This document shows positions 39,933 to 47,653 of a stretch of 64,000 nucleotides of DNA, piece by piece. Within the stretch, counting starts at the first letter, position 1, and each line of letters begins with the position of its first letter. Source of the stretch: Streptomyces uncialis (GTDB lineage Bacteria > Actinomycetota > Actinomycetes > Streptomycetales > Streptomycetaceae); assembly GCF_036250755.1 (NCBI RefSeq), contig NZ_CP109583.1:2914001-2978000 (forward strand), in the 5' to 3' direction. The notes under the pieces were generated by a model, which saw nothing but the letters and a program-made list of their open reading frames with translations, was not told where the DNA came from and searched no databases. The translations under genes were made by a program, and so were the position numbers.

Positions 39933-40057
39933 CCCCGCGAGGCCGCGCCTCTCGGTCCGTCTGATCGCCTCGGCTGCGACACGGACCGCCAAGGCTCCTG
40001 TGGGGGCGCGCCCCTCACCCCGCTCACCGGCGAACTCTTGAGAGCCGTTCAAAATCG

Positions 40058-40104
40058 CGCTGTTCCGCAATCAGTGGGCCCCGCCCGCCAATTACGGAAC
40101 AGCG
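40058..40104. terminator. long inverted repeat between convergent genes
   Basis: CGCTGTTCCG and CGGAACAGCG form a 10-bp perfect stem around a 27-nt spacer, with three further pairs (AAT/ATT) after one mismatch. It lies between the PIN remnant and the convergent secreted-protein gene, so it could terminate both or be a scar of a mobile element. Confidence 0.5.
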
Positions 40105-40193
40105 GGCGGACCGGTTCCGCGAGATCCAGGAAGGGGCACGCCGGGCGGGCGGAAAGCCGCCGGAATGCGCGGCATTCGGTCGGGCGGACGAAC

Positions 40194-40559
40194 TCAGGTG
40201 TTGTTGCGCGGCGACAGCTCGACACCCGCGACATGGGGTGTGTAACCGGCACCGCAGGACGAGTACGAGAAGCCGCTCTGCTTCCACGTACCGTAGGCGA
40301 ACTTGATTGCTCCGGTGGTGTCGCGCTTGCACTGGCCCACGGCCCGGTAGGAGCCTCCGTTGTGGTGGTCGCATCGGGCGTACGTTCCCGAGCGGTGGTT
40401 GATGCCGTAGCTACAGCCGCTGGGATGCGCCTGGGGGCCGGCGGTGGTGGCCGACGCGGCCGACGCGGGGGCCGCGACCCCGAGCGAGAACAGTCCGGCC
40501 AGCAGCGCTCCGGCCGCCGGTGCGACAAGGGACCGCTTGAGGGAAGTATTCATCGACAT
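40194..40559 (-). CDS. small secreted Cys-containing protein, 121 aa
   Basis: From the ATG at 40559 the protein has a clear Sec signal peptide (basic NTSLKRSL, hydrophobic APAAGALLAGLFSLGVA, cleavage near APASA-AS). It leaves a mature domain of about 87 residues with four Cys: PSGCSYG, YARCDHH, VGQCKRD and SSCGAG. The even Cys count, Gly/Ser/Tyr richness and His pair fit a disulfide-stabilised exported protein. The family is not recognised. Another ATG lies 6 nt downstream. The upstream space holds a cluster of TTACGTAA-type palindromes, suggesting tight regulation. Confidence 0.75.
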   Translation of the reverse strand: MSMNTSLKRSLVAPAAGALLAGLFSLGVAAPASAASATTAGPQAHPSGCSYGINHRSGTYARCDHHNGGSYRAVGQCKRDTTGAIKFAYGTWKQSGFSYSSCGAGYTPHVAGVELSPRNNT

Positions 40560-40740
40560 TTCTTTCACCACTCCATCCGCTTTCGGGTCGGTAATGCGAT
40601 TCGAGACGCTATCCGACACCACCGCGCTCGGCAATGACGCGGCAATACTTGTCCGAATCAGCATCGCGGAAAAACATCGCCCGAAAGGTGCGACCTCATG
40701 AAATTTCGGTCACCATCTTCATGGCGCGGGCAGGTAATGA

Positions 40741-40835
40741 CCGGCCTTACGTAATACTCGGCATTACCCGATTCCCCGCTTTACGTAAAGCTCAGCATGA
40801 CGTGGCCCGGCATGACGTAATACCCGGCTTTACCC
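40741..40835. promoter_or_regulatory. cluster of TTACGTAA-type palindromic sites
   Basis: The space 40560-40916 contains a run of related short motifs. These are CCTTACGTAATACTCGG (40745-40761), the perfect 14-bp palindrome GCTTTACGTAAAGC (40778-40791), CATGACGTGG and CATGACGTAATACCCGG (from about 40811). They are interleaved with GCATTACCCG and GCTTTACCCGG. They lie 180-280 bp upstream of the secreted-protein gene. Several regularly related half-sites suggest a regulator binding region. Confidence 0.55.
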
Positions 40836-40916
40836 GGACCGCTTCGAGCGCCGGGAGCACGCGGGAAATCGCGTGGGAATCGCGGGACGGGCGTCCGGGT
40901 CGCCGCGAGCGGCGCG

Positions 40917-43142
40917 TCACACCGGGCTGCGGCGGATCAGCAGGATCGCGATGTCGTCGTAGCCGGGGTCGGTGAAGCCGTGGGAGACGAGGGTGTCGGC
41001 CAGGAACTCCAGCCGGGTCTGCGGATCGCTGTCCTCGGGTCCCGCGGCCCATCGGGCGAACGCCTCGCGTACGGCGTCCACGGCCTCGTCGTACGGGCGG
41101 TCGGGGCGGTCGACCAGGCCGTCGGTGTACAGCAGCAGGGTGCCGCCGGGCGGCAGGTTCCCCTGGTGGACCGGGTAGGTGTCGTCGGGGAGGCAGCCCA
41201 GCGGGAGCCCGCCCGGGGTGACCACCTCGTGCACCGCGCCGCCCGGCTCCGCCTGGAGCGGGTGGGGATGACCGGCGCGGACGATCCGCAGGTCCCCCGA
41301 GTGCGCGGACACATCGACGACGCAGCAGGTGGCGAACCGATCCGTGTCGAGGCCCCACAGCGTCTGGTTGCCCCGGGACAGCAGACCGTCCGCGCGGAAG
41401 CCGTCGGAGGCGTGCGCGCGCAGGGCGGTGCGCAGCTGGCCCATCACCCCGGCGGCCTTCGCGCTGTGCCCCTGGACGTCCCCGATGACCAGCGAGGCAC
41501 CGCCGTCGGGGCGGGGCAGTACGTCGAACCAGTCGCCGCCGACCTGCATGCCCCCGGCCGCCGGACGGTACCGCGCCGCGATGTCGTAGCCGGGCAGCCG
41601 GGGCAGCGAACGGGGCATCATCAGCCGCTGGAGCTCGGTCATCCGCCGCCGGGACATGTCCGAGAGCCGGGCGCGGGCCAGCGTCTGGGTGAGGATGCCG
41701 GAGACCGCGGTGGCGACGGTCTGGTCGTCGGAGGTGAACTCACGCGGTTCGGCGTACGAGATCAGACAGGTGCCCACCGTGCCGTCGGCCGAGATCAGCG
41801 GCAGGAACACGAACGCCTTGTGCGACTCGGGCGGCCGGATGCGCGGGTCGGGGAACCGGGCCACATAGGCGTCGCGGGAGGACAGGAACAGCGGATGGCC
41901 GTCGTGCAGCGCGGCGGCCATCGGGTTGTCCCGGACGGTGCCCATCATCCGCAGCCGGTCACGTATCGGCTGCGAGTAGCCGATCGCGTCCTCCAGCAGC
42001 AGCCGTCCCTCGTGCTCGATATGCAGGGCGAGCGCGCGTCCGCCCACCTCCGGCAGCACGATCCGGCCCATCACGTCGATGATGTCCCGGGTGGAGCGGG
42101 CGGCGGCGAACGCCCTGGTCACCCGCAGGACGAAGTCACGGCGAGCCTCGCGGCGGCGGCCCCGCTCGCGCTGCTCGGTGTCGTCCCAGGACACCCCGAT
42201 CATGGCGTCCGGCGTCCCGTCCGGGGCCCGCTCCAGCGCGCCCTTGGCCTCCAGCCAGTGAATGCTCCCGTCGGGCCACACCACCCGGAACGCGGCGTGG
42301 TAGACCCCGCTCCGCAGCCCCTCGGCCATCGCCTCGTCCAGGGTGGAACGGTCATCGGGGTGGACGGCCTCACGGAAGGTCTCGACCCGTGAGTCGAAGG
42401 TGTCCGGTCCGAGTCCGCAGAGCAGCATCTGGCGCTCGTCCCAGACGGCCGCGCCGGTCCGGATGTGCCACTCCCAGGAGCCGATGAATCCGCTGGACAT
42501 CGCCATTTCGAGGCGCGACTGCCGGGAGCGGCGGGACTCGATGCGTTCGGCGGGGTCGAGCAGGGGGCTGCCGGCCGGGAGCCCCGCGCTCTCCAGCGCC
42601 ATCAGATGGTCCAGATGGTGGGCGCAGAGCGCGGCGACCATCGCCAGATGCTGGTCGTCCTCGGCGGACAGCGGGCGCGGGACGGAGAACATGACGAGCA
42701 GCGCGCCGAGGCAGCGGTCGTCCACCAGCAGCGGCGCCGCGACGAACTCGACCAGCTCCGCCGGTGCCCCCGGACCCGCCGGCCCCGGGGCGGGGCTCTC
42801 GGCGAGGCTGTGGAGCAGCCTGCGCTCCCGGACCGCGATGGAGACGGCGAACGACGAGTCCGGGGCGATCACCGGATAGCGCTCGACGGTCTCGGCGTCC
42901 AGTCCCCGCTGGGCCTCCAGCCGCAGCCAGCCGTCGTCGCTGGCGAGATAGACGGCACCGGTCCGGACCCCGGGCCCCGGACCCACCGCGTCCAGGGCCG
43001 CGCCGACCAGGGCGTCCGCGTCCTGGGCGGCGAGCAGCGCGAGGACGGTCCGCCGCAGACCGGGCACGCCGAGCCCCCCGGCCGGGGCGTCGGCCCCGTC
43101 CGGTGTCCGGTCGGTCGCCCGGTCGGCGCGGTCAGCGTTCAC
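40917..43142 (-). CDS. GAF-PAS-GAF-PP2C phosphatase (RsbU/SpoIIE type)
   Basis: A 741-aa signalling protein predicted to dephosphorylate anti-anti-sigma partners in response to sensory input. From the GTG at 43142: a first GAF domain (about 35-190, ending MALESAGLP); a PAS domain (about 215-330, WEWHIRTGAAVWDERQM...WLEAKGALE...GVSWDDTEQRE); a second GAF domain (about 345-490); and a SpoIIE/PP2C catalytic domain to the end. Catalytic motifs are QVGGDWFDVLPRPDGG, VIGDVQGHSAKAA, LLLYTDGLVDR and GYDDIAILLIRR, with the expected metal-binding Asp residues. No DNA-binding or histidine-kinase domain is present. It is divergent from the Acg-type nitroreductase gene. Confidence 0.92.
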   Translation of the reverse strand: MNADRADRATDRTPDGADAPAGGLGVPGLRRTVLALLAAQDADALVGAALDAVGPGPGVRTGAVYLASDDGWLRLEAQRGLDAETVERYPVIAPDSSFAVSIAVRERRLLHSLAESPAPGPAGPGAPAELVEFVAAPLLVDDRCLGALLVMFSVPRPLSAEDDQHLAMVAALCAHHLDHLMALESAGLPAGSPLLDPAERIESRRSRQSRLEMAMSSGFIGSWEWHIRTGAAVWDERQMLLCGLGPDTFDSRVETFREAVHPDDRSTLDEAMAEGLRSGVYHAAFRVVWPDGSIHWLEAKGALERAPDGTPDAMIGVSWDDTEQRERGRRREARRDFVLRVTRAFAAARSTRDIIDVMGRIVLPEVGGRALALHIEHEGRLLLEDAIGYSQPIRDRLRMMGTVRDNPMAAALHDGHPLFLSSRDAYVARFPDPRIRPPESHKAFVFLPLISADGTVGTCLISYAEPREFTSDDQTVATAVSGILTQTLARARLSDMSRRRMTELQRLMMPRSLPRLPGYDIAARYRPAAGGMQVGGDWFDVLPRPDGGASLVIGDVQGHSAKAAGVMGQLRTALRAHASDGFRADGLLSRGNQTLWGLDTDRFATCCVVDVSAHSGDLRIVRAGHPHPLQAEPGGAVHEVVTPGGLPLGCLPDDTYPVHQGNLPPGGTLLLYTDGLVDRPDRPYDEAVDAVREAFARWAAGPEDSDPQTRLEFLADTLVSHGFTDPGYDDIAILLIRRSPV

Positions 43143-43498
43143 GGTCCCCTTGTTCCTCGGGCGCGGTGGACACCGGGTCCGTGGGTGGGCGTCCCCCGGG
43201 GCGCCCGTGTCCCGGGACGGCTGTGACTGCCACTCTAGAAAAGAGTGATGGAACCCGCCAAACTTGTACCGGTCGTTAGATATGACGCGAAGAGGGAGGA
43301 TTGCCCTGTCGACGTGTGCGCGTCCGCGTCCGTACCGGTACCCGTGCTCGTACCCGTACTCGGGTTCGCGGGCGCACGGGAGTGCCGCAGGCGTCGGCAG
43401 GCCCTGACCCGCACCGTGCGGGACGGTCGCGGGTCCCGTACGGACCTCACCGGCCCGTACGGACCGCTCAGAAGAACGGGAACCCCGAGGAGGCCACG
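43143..43498. other. divergent promoter region (PP2C phosphatase / nitroreductase)
   Basis: No gene is seen. The best promoter-like part is the AT-richer stretch at 43230-43300 (CTAGAAAAGAGTGATGG, TCGTTAGATATGACGCG). The right half contains repeated short CGTACCCGT/CGTACCGGT-type words (43335-43365) that may be low-complexity DNA. The GAGGAGG site before 43499 serves the nitroreductase. Confidence 0.4.
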
Positions 43499-44650
43499 GT
43501 GTCGCTGAAGACCCCAGCCGGTCCCGACGCACACACCCCCGACCCGGACGGAGGACAGGACCCCGTCCCCGTACCGAGCCCGGAGGCGATCGCCGACCTG
43601 GTGGCCGACGCGATCACCGCGCCCTCCCTGCACAACGCCCAGCCGTGGCGTTTCCGCTACGACCCGGACCGCCGGGTCGTGGAGGTACGGGCCGATCCCG
43701 ACCGCGGGATCGCGCTGTCCGACCCCGACGGCCGGGCCGCCCACCTGGGGTGCGCCGCCGCGCTCTTCAATCTGCGGGTCGCCGCCGCGCACGCGGGCTG
43801 GAAGCCCGTGACCCGGCTGCTGCCCGACCCCGGCGACCCGCTCCTGCTCGCGGAGGTCCGGCTGGACGGCGGACGCGCGCTGTACGACGCGACCCGGCTG
43901 CCGTACCGCAAGACGACGGAGACCTACCGCAGGTCCGGTGAGCCCTACGACGGCACGGCCGACGCGTACGACGAGCTGGCCGACCTGTATCCCGCGCTGC
44001 GCCGCCGCCGGACCAGCCGGGCGCCCTTCACCGAGGAGCGCATCGACGAGCAGCTGCTCGACACCCTGCGCCGGGCCGCGCTGATCGAGGGCGCGCGGCT
44101 GGCGTTCCCGGACGAGTTCCACGGCGAGACGGTCCTGGAGCTGGGACGGGAGGCCGAACGGCGGCAGCTGAGCGACACGGCCCTGCGCGAGGAGCTGGCC
44201 GCCTGGACGGGCGACCTCCGTACGCACCCGCCGGACACACCCCCCGACGACGGCGTTCCCTCGGACGCCTTCGGCCCCCGGGCACGCGCGGGGAACGCCC
44301 CGGTCCGGGATCTCGACGCGGGGGACGATTCCTCCGGACGGGCGGTGGCGGACTTCGAGCGGTCGCCGCAGCTGGCGCTGCTGGGCACGGCGGGTGACAG
44401 CCGGGCCGACTGGCTGCGGGCGGGCCAGGCCCTGGAGCGGGTCCTGCTGGAGGCGACCCTGGACGGCCTGGCCACCTCACTGGCCTCCGAGGCCCTGGAG
44501 TGGGACGAGCTGCGCTGGGCGGTACGGGACCCGGCGTCGGCCCTGAGCCATGTCCAGATGGTGATCCGCTTCGGCTACGGCGACCAGCCGGGCCCGGCAC
44601 TCCGGCGCAGGCCCGTGCAGGAGGTGCTGACGGTCACGGGAGACGGGTGA
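43499..44650 (+). CDS. Acg-family nitroreductase-like FMN oxidoreductase
   Basis: A 383-aa protein with duplicated nitroreductase fold, as in the Acg/Rv2032-type family linked to dormancy and hypoxia in actinobacteria. The start is the GTG at 43499 with GAGGAGGCCACG immediately upstream. Visible marks are DAITAPSLHNAQPWRFRYD (FMN-binding N-terminus), LGCAAALFNLRVAAAHAG, the RRRRTSRAPFTEERIDEQLL central segment, and LRAGQALERVLLEATLDGLATSLASEALEW near the end. Acg proteins have a lid over the flavin and may store rather than turn over FMN. The neighbouring phosphatase hints at stress control; direct evidence is lacking. Confidence 0.87.
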   Translation: MSLKTPAGPDAHTPDPDGGQDPVPVPSPEAIADLVADAITAPSLHNAQPWRFRYDPDRRVVEVRADPDRGIALSDPDGRAAHLGCAAALFNLRVAAAHAGWKPVTRLLPDPGDPLLLAEVRLDGGRALYDATRLPYRKTTETYRRSGEPYDGTADAYDELADLYPALRRRRTSRAPFTEERIDEQLLDTLRRAALIEGARLAFPDEFHGETVLELGREAERRQLSDTALREELAAWTGDLRTHPPDTPPDDGVPSDAFGPRARAGNAPVRDLDAGDDSSGRAVADFERSPQLALLGTAGDSRADWLRAGQALERVLLEATLDGLATSLASEALEWDELRWAVRDPASALSHVQMVIRFGYGDQPGPALRRRPVQEVLTVTGDG

Positions 44651-44900
44651 CGCCTCTGAACAAGCGACCTGACACCCAGTCAAGTCGATTACGGTGCGGC
44701 CGAGTTGCCCGGTGTCCGAGTGATGGGCGTTGTACGGGCCGGAGGTGGGGTACGACCGGAGCCCTGGAGGGAAGACCCGCGGCCCGGGTTCACCGCTTCG
44801 GGTGTCTTGCCCCGGAAGGGGCGGATACGCGTCCCGCCGGGCGGGCACGCTGGGGGCCGGACCGGCGCCGTGCGACCCCGGTCCGGGAGAGGCGAACCGT

Positions 44901-45455
44901 ATGATCCGCGGCATCGATGTGAGTGCCTACCAGTCGTCGTTCGAGACCGACGGACTGGCCTTCGTGTTCGTGAAGGCGACCGAGGGCCGTTCCTACATCA
45001 ACCCCCGGCAGACCGCCCAGGCCAAACAGGCCCGGGACGCGGGCTGTGTGGTGGGCTTCTACCACTTCCTGTGGCCGGGCAACATCAAGGCGCAGGCGGC
45101 GTACTTCGTGGAGGAGTGCGTGTCGAAGGGCCGTGATCTGCTGGCCGTCGACTGGGAGTGGACCGGCGAGAACACCCGGGCCAGCAACGCCGAGAAGGAC
45201 GCCTTCCTGCGGGAGGTGAAGCGGCTGCGGCCGACCCACCGGGTGCTGCTGTACTGCAACCGGGATTTCTGGCTCAACCACGACGACACGTCGTTCGCCG
45301 GGGACGGGCTCTGGATCGCCGATTACACGACCGCGGGGAAACCCCGGATCAAGGCGGACTGGCGGTTCCACCAGTACACGGACCGTCCGCTCGACAAGAA
45401 CCTCGGCGACTTCTCGTCCGAGTCTGCCCTGCGGAGCTGGGCGAACAGCGCCTGA
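44901..45455 (+). CDS. GH25 muramidase (lysozyme-like)
   Basis: A 184-aa single-domain glycoside hydrolase of family 25 that cleaves the MurNAc-GlcNAc bond of peptidoglycan. The fold is shown by IRGIDVSAYQSSF (first catalytic-site Asp), FVFVKATEGRSYINPR, VVGFYHFLWPGN, the catalytic DxE in LLAVDWEWTGE, HRVLLYCNRDFW and WRFHQYTDRPLD. The ATG at 44901 has GGAGAGG upstream and removes a non-coding extension. There is no signal peptide, so export would need another route, or it acts after lysis. It converges on the 175-aa gene across a long hairpin. Confidence 0.88.
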   Translation: MIRGIDVSAYQSSFETDGLAFVFVKATEGRSYINPRQTAQAKQARDAGCVVGFYHFLWPGNIKAQAAYFVEECVSKGRDLLAVDWEWTGENTRASNAEKDAFLREVKRLRPTHRVLLYCNRDFWLNHDDTSFAGDGLWIADYTTAGKPRIKADWRFHQYTDRPLDKNLGDFSSESALRSWANSA

Positions 45456-45485
45456 CGGATGCGCCGGCACGGTGACCGGCGGGAG

Positions 45486-45534
45486 CCGTTGCGGTTCAAG
45501 GCACCGCTCATGGTGACGCCTTGAACCCCAACGG
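45486..45534. terminator. bidirectional terminator hairpin
   Basis: CCGTTG-C-GGTTCAAGGC pairs with GCCTTGAACC-C-CAACGG: 16 bp with one C-C mismatch. It lies between the convergent muramidase and 175-aa genes, so it can stop transcription from both sides. Confidence 0.75.
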
Positions 45535-45563
45535 TCCCCGGCACGGGACCCGGGGCCGCACCC

Positions 45564-46091
45564 TCAGGGGAAGTACCGCGCGGCCTTCTCCAGGACGTGC
45601 CCCGTGAACATCCCGCCGTACATGGGCCGTCCCTGGTAGACGGTGACCCGGGCGGACCCCGGGGCGAGTACCTCCACCGTGATCGGGCGGCCGATCACGG
45701 TCGCCCCGAGCAGCCGGGCGTCCGCCGCCGCCCAGTTCACCGCCTCCGGCTGGACACTGCCGCTGATCAGGGCCGGCAGGACCGACGCCGCGTTGCGGGC
45801 ACCGGCCACACCGGTGCGGACACTTCTCGCGAACGCCATCGCCCACTCGGTGAATCCCGCGAGGGAACGGGCGTCGACCTCGGGGACCGCCGCGGCGAGG
45901 ACGAACAGTTCGGCCTTGGTGCCCATCCAGCGCGCCTTGCGGTCCGACCGGCTGCCGAGTACGACCTGGTGATCGCCCCAGGTGGCCTTGGTCACCGAAC
46001 ATCCGTCGGCCGTCAGCCGCCCGCGGACGGCCTCCAGATACGCGGTGGCCTCGTCGGCCGACGGCGCGCTGTTCATGGGTTGCTGGGTCAT
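45564..46091 (-). CDS. hypothetical cytoplasmic protein, 175 aa
   Basis: From the ATG at 46091 (GGAGG 8 nt upstream) the product begins TQQPMNSAPSADEATAYLEAVRGRL. It contains QVVLGSRSDRKARWMGTKAELFVLAAAVPEVDARSLAGFTEWAMAF in the middle and ends VYQGRPMYGGMFTGHVLEKAARYFP. It has no signal peptide, membrane span or recognised catalytic motif. The frame extends upstream, but the extension has no coding character. The family is not recognised. Neighbours give no clear functional hint. Confidence 0.72.
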   Translation of the reverse strand: MTQQPMNSAPSADEATAYLEAVRGRLTADGCSVTKATWGDHQVVLGSRSDRKARWMGTKAELFVLAAAVPEVDARSLAGFTEWAMAFARSVRTGVAGARNAASVLPALISGSVQPEAVNWAAADARLLGATVIGRPITVEVLAPGSARVTVYQGRPMYGGMFTGHVLEKAARYFP

Positions 46092-46419
46092 ACGTGGAAC
46101 CTCCATCACCGTCCCGGTGCGGGAACGCCCGCCGGTACGCCGGAGTCCGTTTGCACGGGTGCCCGACTCGCGTATGACGAGAGGGAGTTGGCGTACGGTT
46201 CCCGCCGGTGGACGGGTCCGGCCGTACCGCCGGGGCCACGGCCGGATCCGGCCATGGCCCCGGAAGCCGATCCGGCGGAACCTGGAAGCCGACCTGACCG
46301 GAGCCCGGAAACCACTTGAGCCGGACCCCGGGGCCCGCGTCGCGGCGGTCCGGCTCAGCGGCCCGGCTGCCGCCACACGCCCCGCCCGCCGCCACGTCAC
46401 CCGGACGGCGAGCGCGCCT
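46092..46419. other. intergenic region with no recognised gene
   Basis: A low-complexity, Pro/Arg-coding-looking stretch with many GGATCCGG/GAGCCGG-type words (46240-46330). It contains the Shine-Dalgarno of the 175-aa gene. I see no gene, terminator or operator that I would defend. Confidence 0.35.
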
Positions 46420-47088
46420 CTACGGTTCGCGGTGGGCGCGGAAGGCCGCCGGGCGTTCCGGGGACGCCTCGGCCAGGGCCCGGGTCACGGCGTCGGCGCC
46501 CTCGCGCAGCCCGTAGACCGGGGTGTCCGGCTGCTGGCGCCAGGACTCGTCGAGCCCGCCCGCGTCGACCGTGTCGAAGCCGATCGCGTCGATGAGTTCC
46601 CGGACGGTCCGCTTGGCGGCCTCGTCGTCACCGGCCACGGGGACGGCGAGCCGGTCGGGGGCGCCCGCCGGGCGGGGCCGGGCGACGATGTCCTCGGCGT
46701 AGGTGCCGTTGAACGCCTTGACGACGGGGTGGCCGACATGGCGTTCCACCCAGCGGCTCTCGGGGAGCCCGTTCTCGATCTCCTCGATGAACCCGTCGCG
46801 CTGCGGGTAGTAGTTGTTCGTGTCGATGACGGCGAAGCCGTCGGCCGCTCCGGCGAACAGGCCGGCGGGCAGGTCCGGTACCGCCTTCAGCGGGATCGTG
46901 ACGACGACGACCTGTGCGTCGCGCACCACGTCCGCGACGGTCGCCGGGGTGGCTCCGGTCTCCTCGGCGAGATCCTTCAGGGTGTGCGGGCCGCGGGAGT
47001 TGGCCACGGAGACGGTGTGGCCGACGGCCGTCAGCCGCCGGGTGAGGTTGCCGCCGATCTGTCCCGCGCCGATGATGCCGATCTTCAT
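46420..47088 (-). CDS. NADPH-dependent F420 reductase-like oxidoreductase
   Basis: A 222-aa Rossmann protein related to F420H2:NADP oxidoreductase and the NAD-binding domain of pyrroline-5-carboxylate reductase. The dinucleotide loop is KIGIIGAGQIGGNLTRRLTAVGHTVSVANSRGP, where Asn-Ser-Arg suggests NADP preference. Other marks are VVVVTIPLKAVPDLP, VIDTNNYYPQRDG, HVGHPVVKAFNGTYAEDI and ELIDAIGFDTVDAGGL. True F420 specificity cannot be confirmed from this alone; a general reductase of NADP-binding type is the safe call. Confidence 0.88.
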   Translation of the reverse strand: MKIGIIGAGQIGGNLTRRLTAVGHTVSVANSRGPHTLKDLAEETGATPATVADVVRDAQVVVVTIPLKAVPDLPAGLFAGAADGFAVIDTNNYYPQRDGFIEEIENGLPESRWVERHVGHPVVKAFNGTYAEDIVARPRPAGAPDRLAVPVAGDDEAAKRTVRELIDAIGFDTVDAGGLDESWRQQPDTPVYGLREGADAVTRALAEASPERPAAFRAHREP

Positions 47089-47258
47089 ATGGAGCCCTTC
47101 CGGATCGGTGACCGACCGCCGTCGCGCCCGGTCGTTACGGAGGCAACCTCCGTTTCACCGTCCGCTATTCCACGGCCCGGGGCGAGATCCCGCCATTCCT
47201 GGCACCCGGCCGCCGATGGCACTGCCCATCCATACGACGCCGCCCGCCGATACGACAA

Positions 47259-47296
47259 GGCCCGGCGTCCGACCGGTAGGGGTCGGGCGCCGGGCC
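47259..47296 (-). terminator. terminator hairpin after the EF-hand gene
   Basis: GGCCCGGCG-T-CCGACC pairs with GGTCGG-G-CGCCGGGCC (15 pairs plus one T-G wobble), loop GGTAGG. It lies about 30 bp beyond the EF-hand stop codon on the minus strand. Confidence 0.75.
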
Positions 47297-47323
47297 CTGG
47301 GGCCGGGTGCGAGCCGGGGGTGC

Positions 47324-47536
47324 CTACTTGTTGAGGTTGCCCCAGAACTCGTCGAACGAGAGCAGCTTGTCCCTGTTGGTGTCCTGCGCGGCGATGACGG
47401 CCTCCGCCACGGACTCCGTGACGTTCCAGTCGCCCAGCTGGGCCATCGCGGTCTTGTACTCGGCCGCCGTGATGAAGCCGTCGCCGTCCGCGTCGAACCG
47501 CTCGAACGCCTTACGCGCTTCCTCGATGTCCGCCAC
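47324..47536 (-). CDS. calmodulin-like EF-hand protein, 70 aa
   Basis: A small cytoplasmic calcium-binding protein with two EF-hands. Loop 1 is DADGDGFITAAE (residues 15-26), a perfect 12-residue loop. Loop 2 is DTNRDKLLSFDE (residues 52-63), which has Lys instead of the usual Gly at position 6 but keeps the coordinating Asp, Asn and Glu. The GTG at 47536 has AAGGGG 8 nt upstream; a GTG three codons earlier (47545) would have its Shine-Dalgarno too close. Several small EF-hand (Cab) proteins are known in Streptomyces, and this is one of that type. The target is unknown. Confidence 0.88.
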   Translation of the reverse strand: MADIEEARKAFERFDADGDGFITAAEYKTAMAQLGDWNVTESVAEAVIAAQDTNRDKLLSFDEFWGNLNK

Positions 47537-47653
47537 TGGGTCCACCCCTTCTTGTCGCCTTGCTTGACGAAGGTCAGATTAACGGCCCGTGGCGGACGGC
47601 CGCGCCCCCGGCCCCGTCCGCACGCCCCGGCCGGGCGCGCGGCGGGGTGCGGG

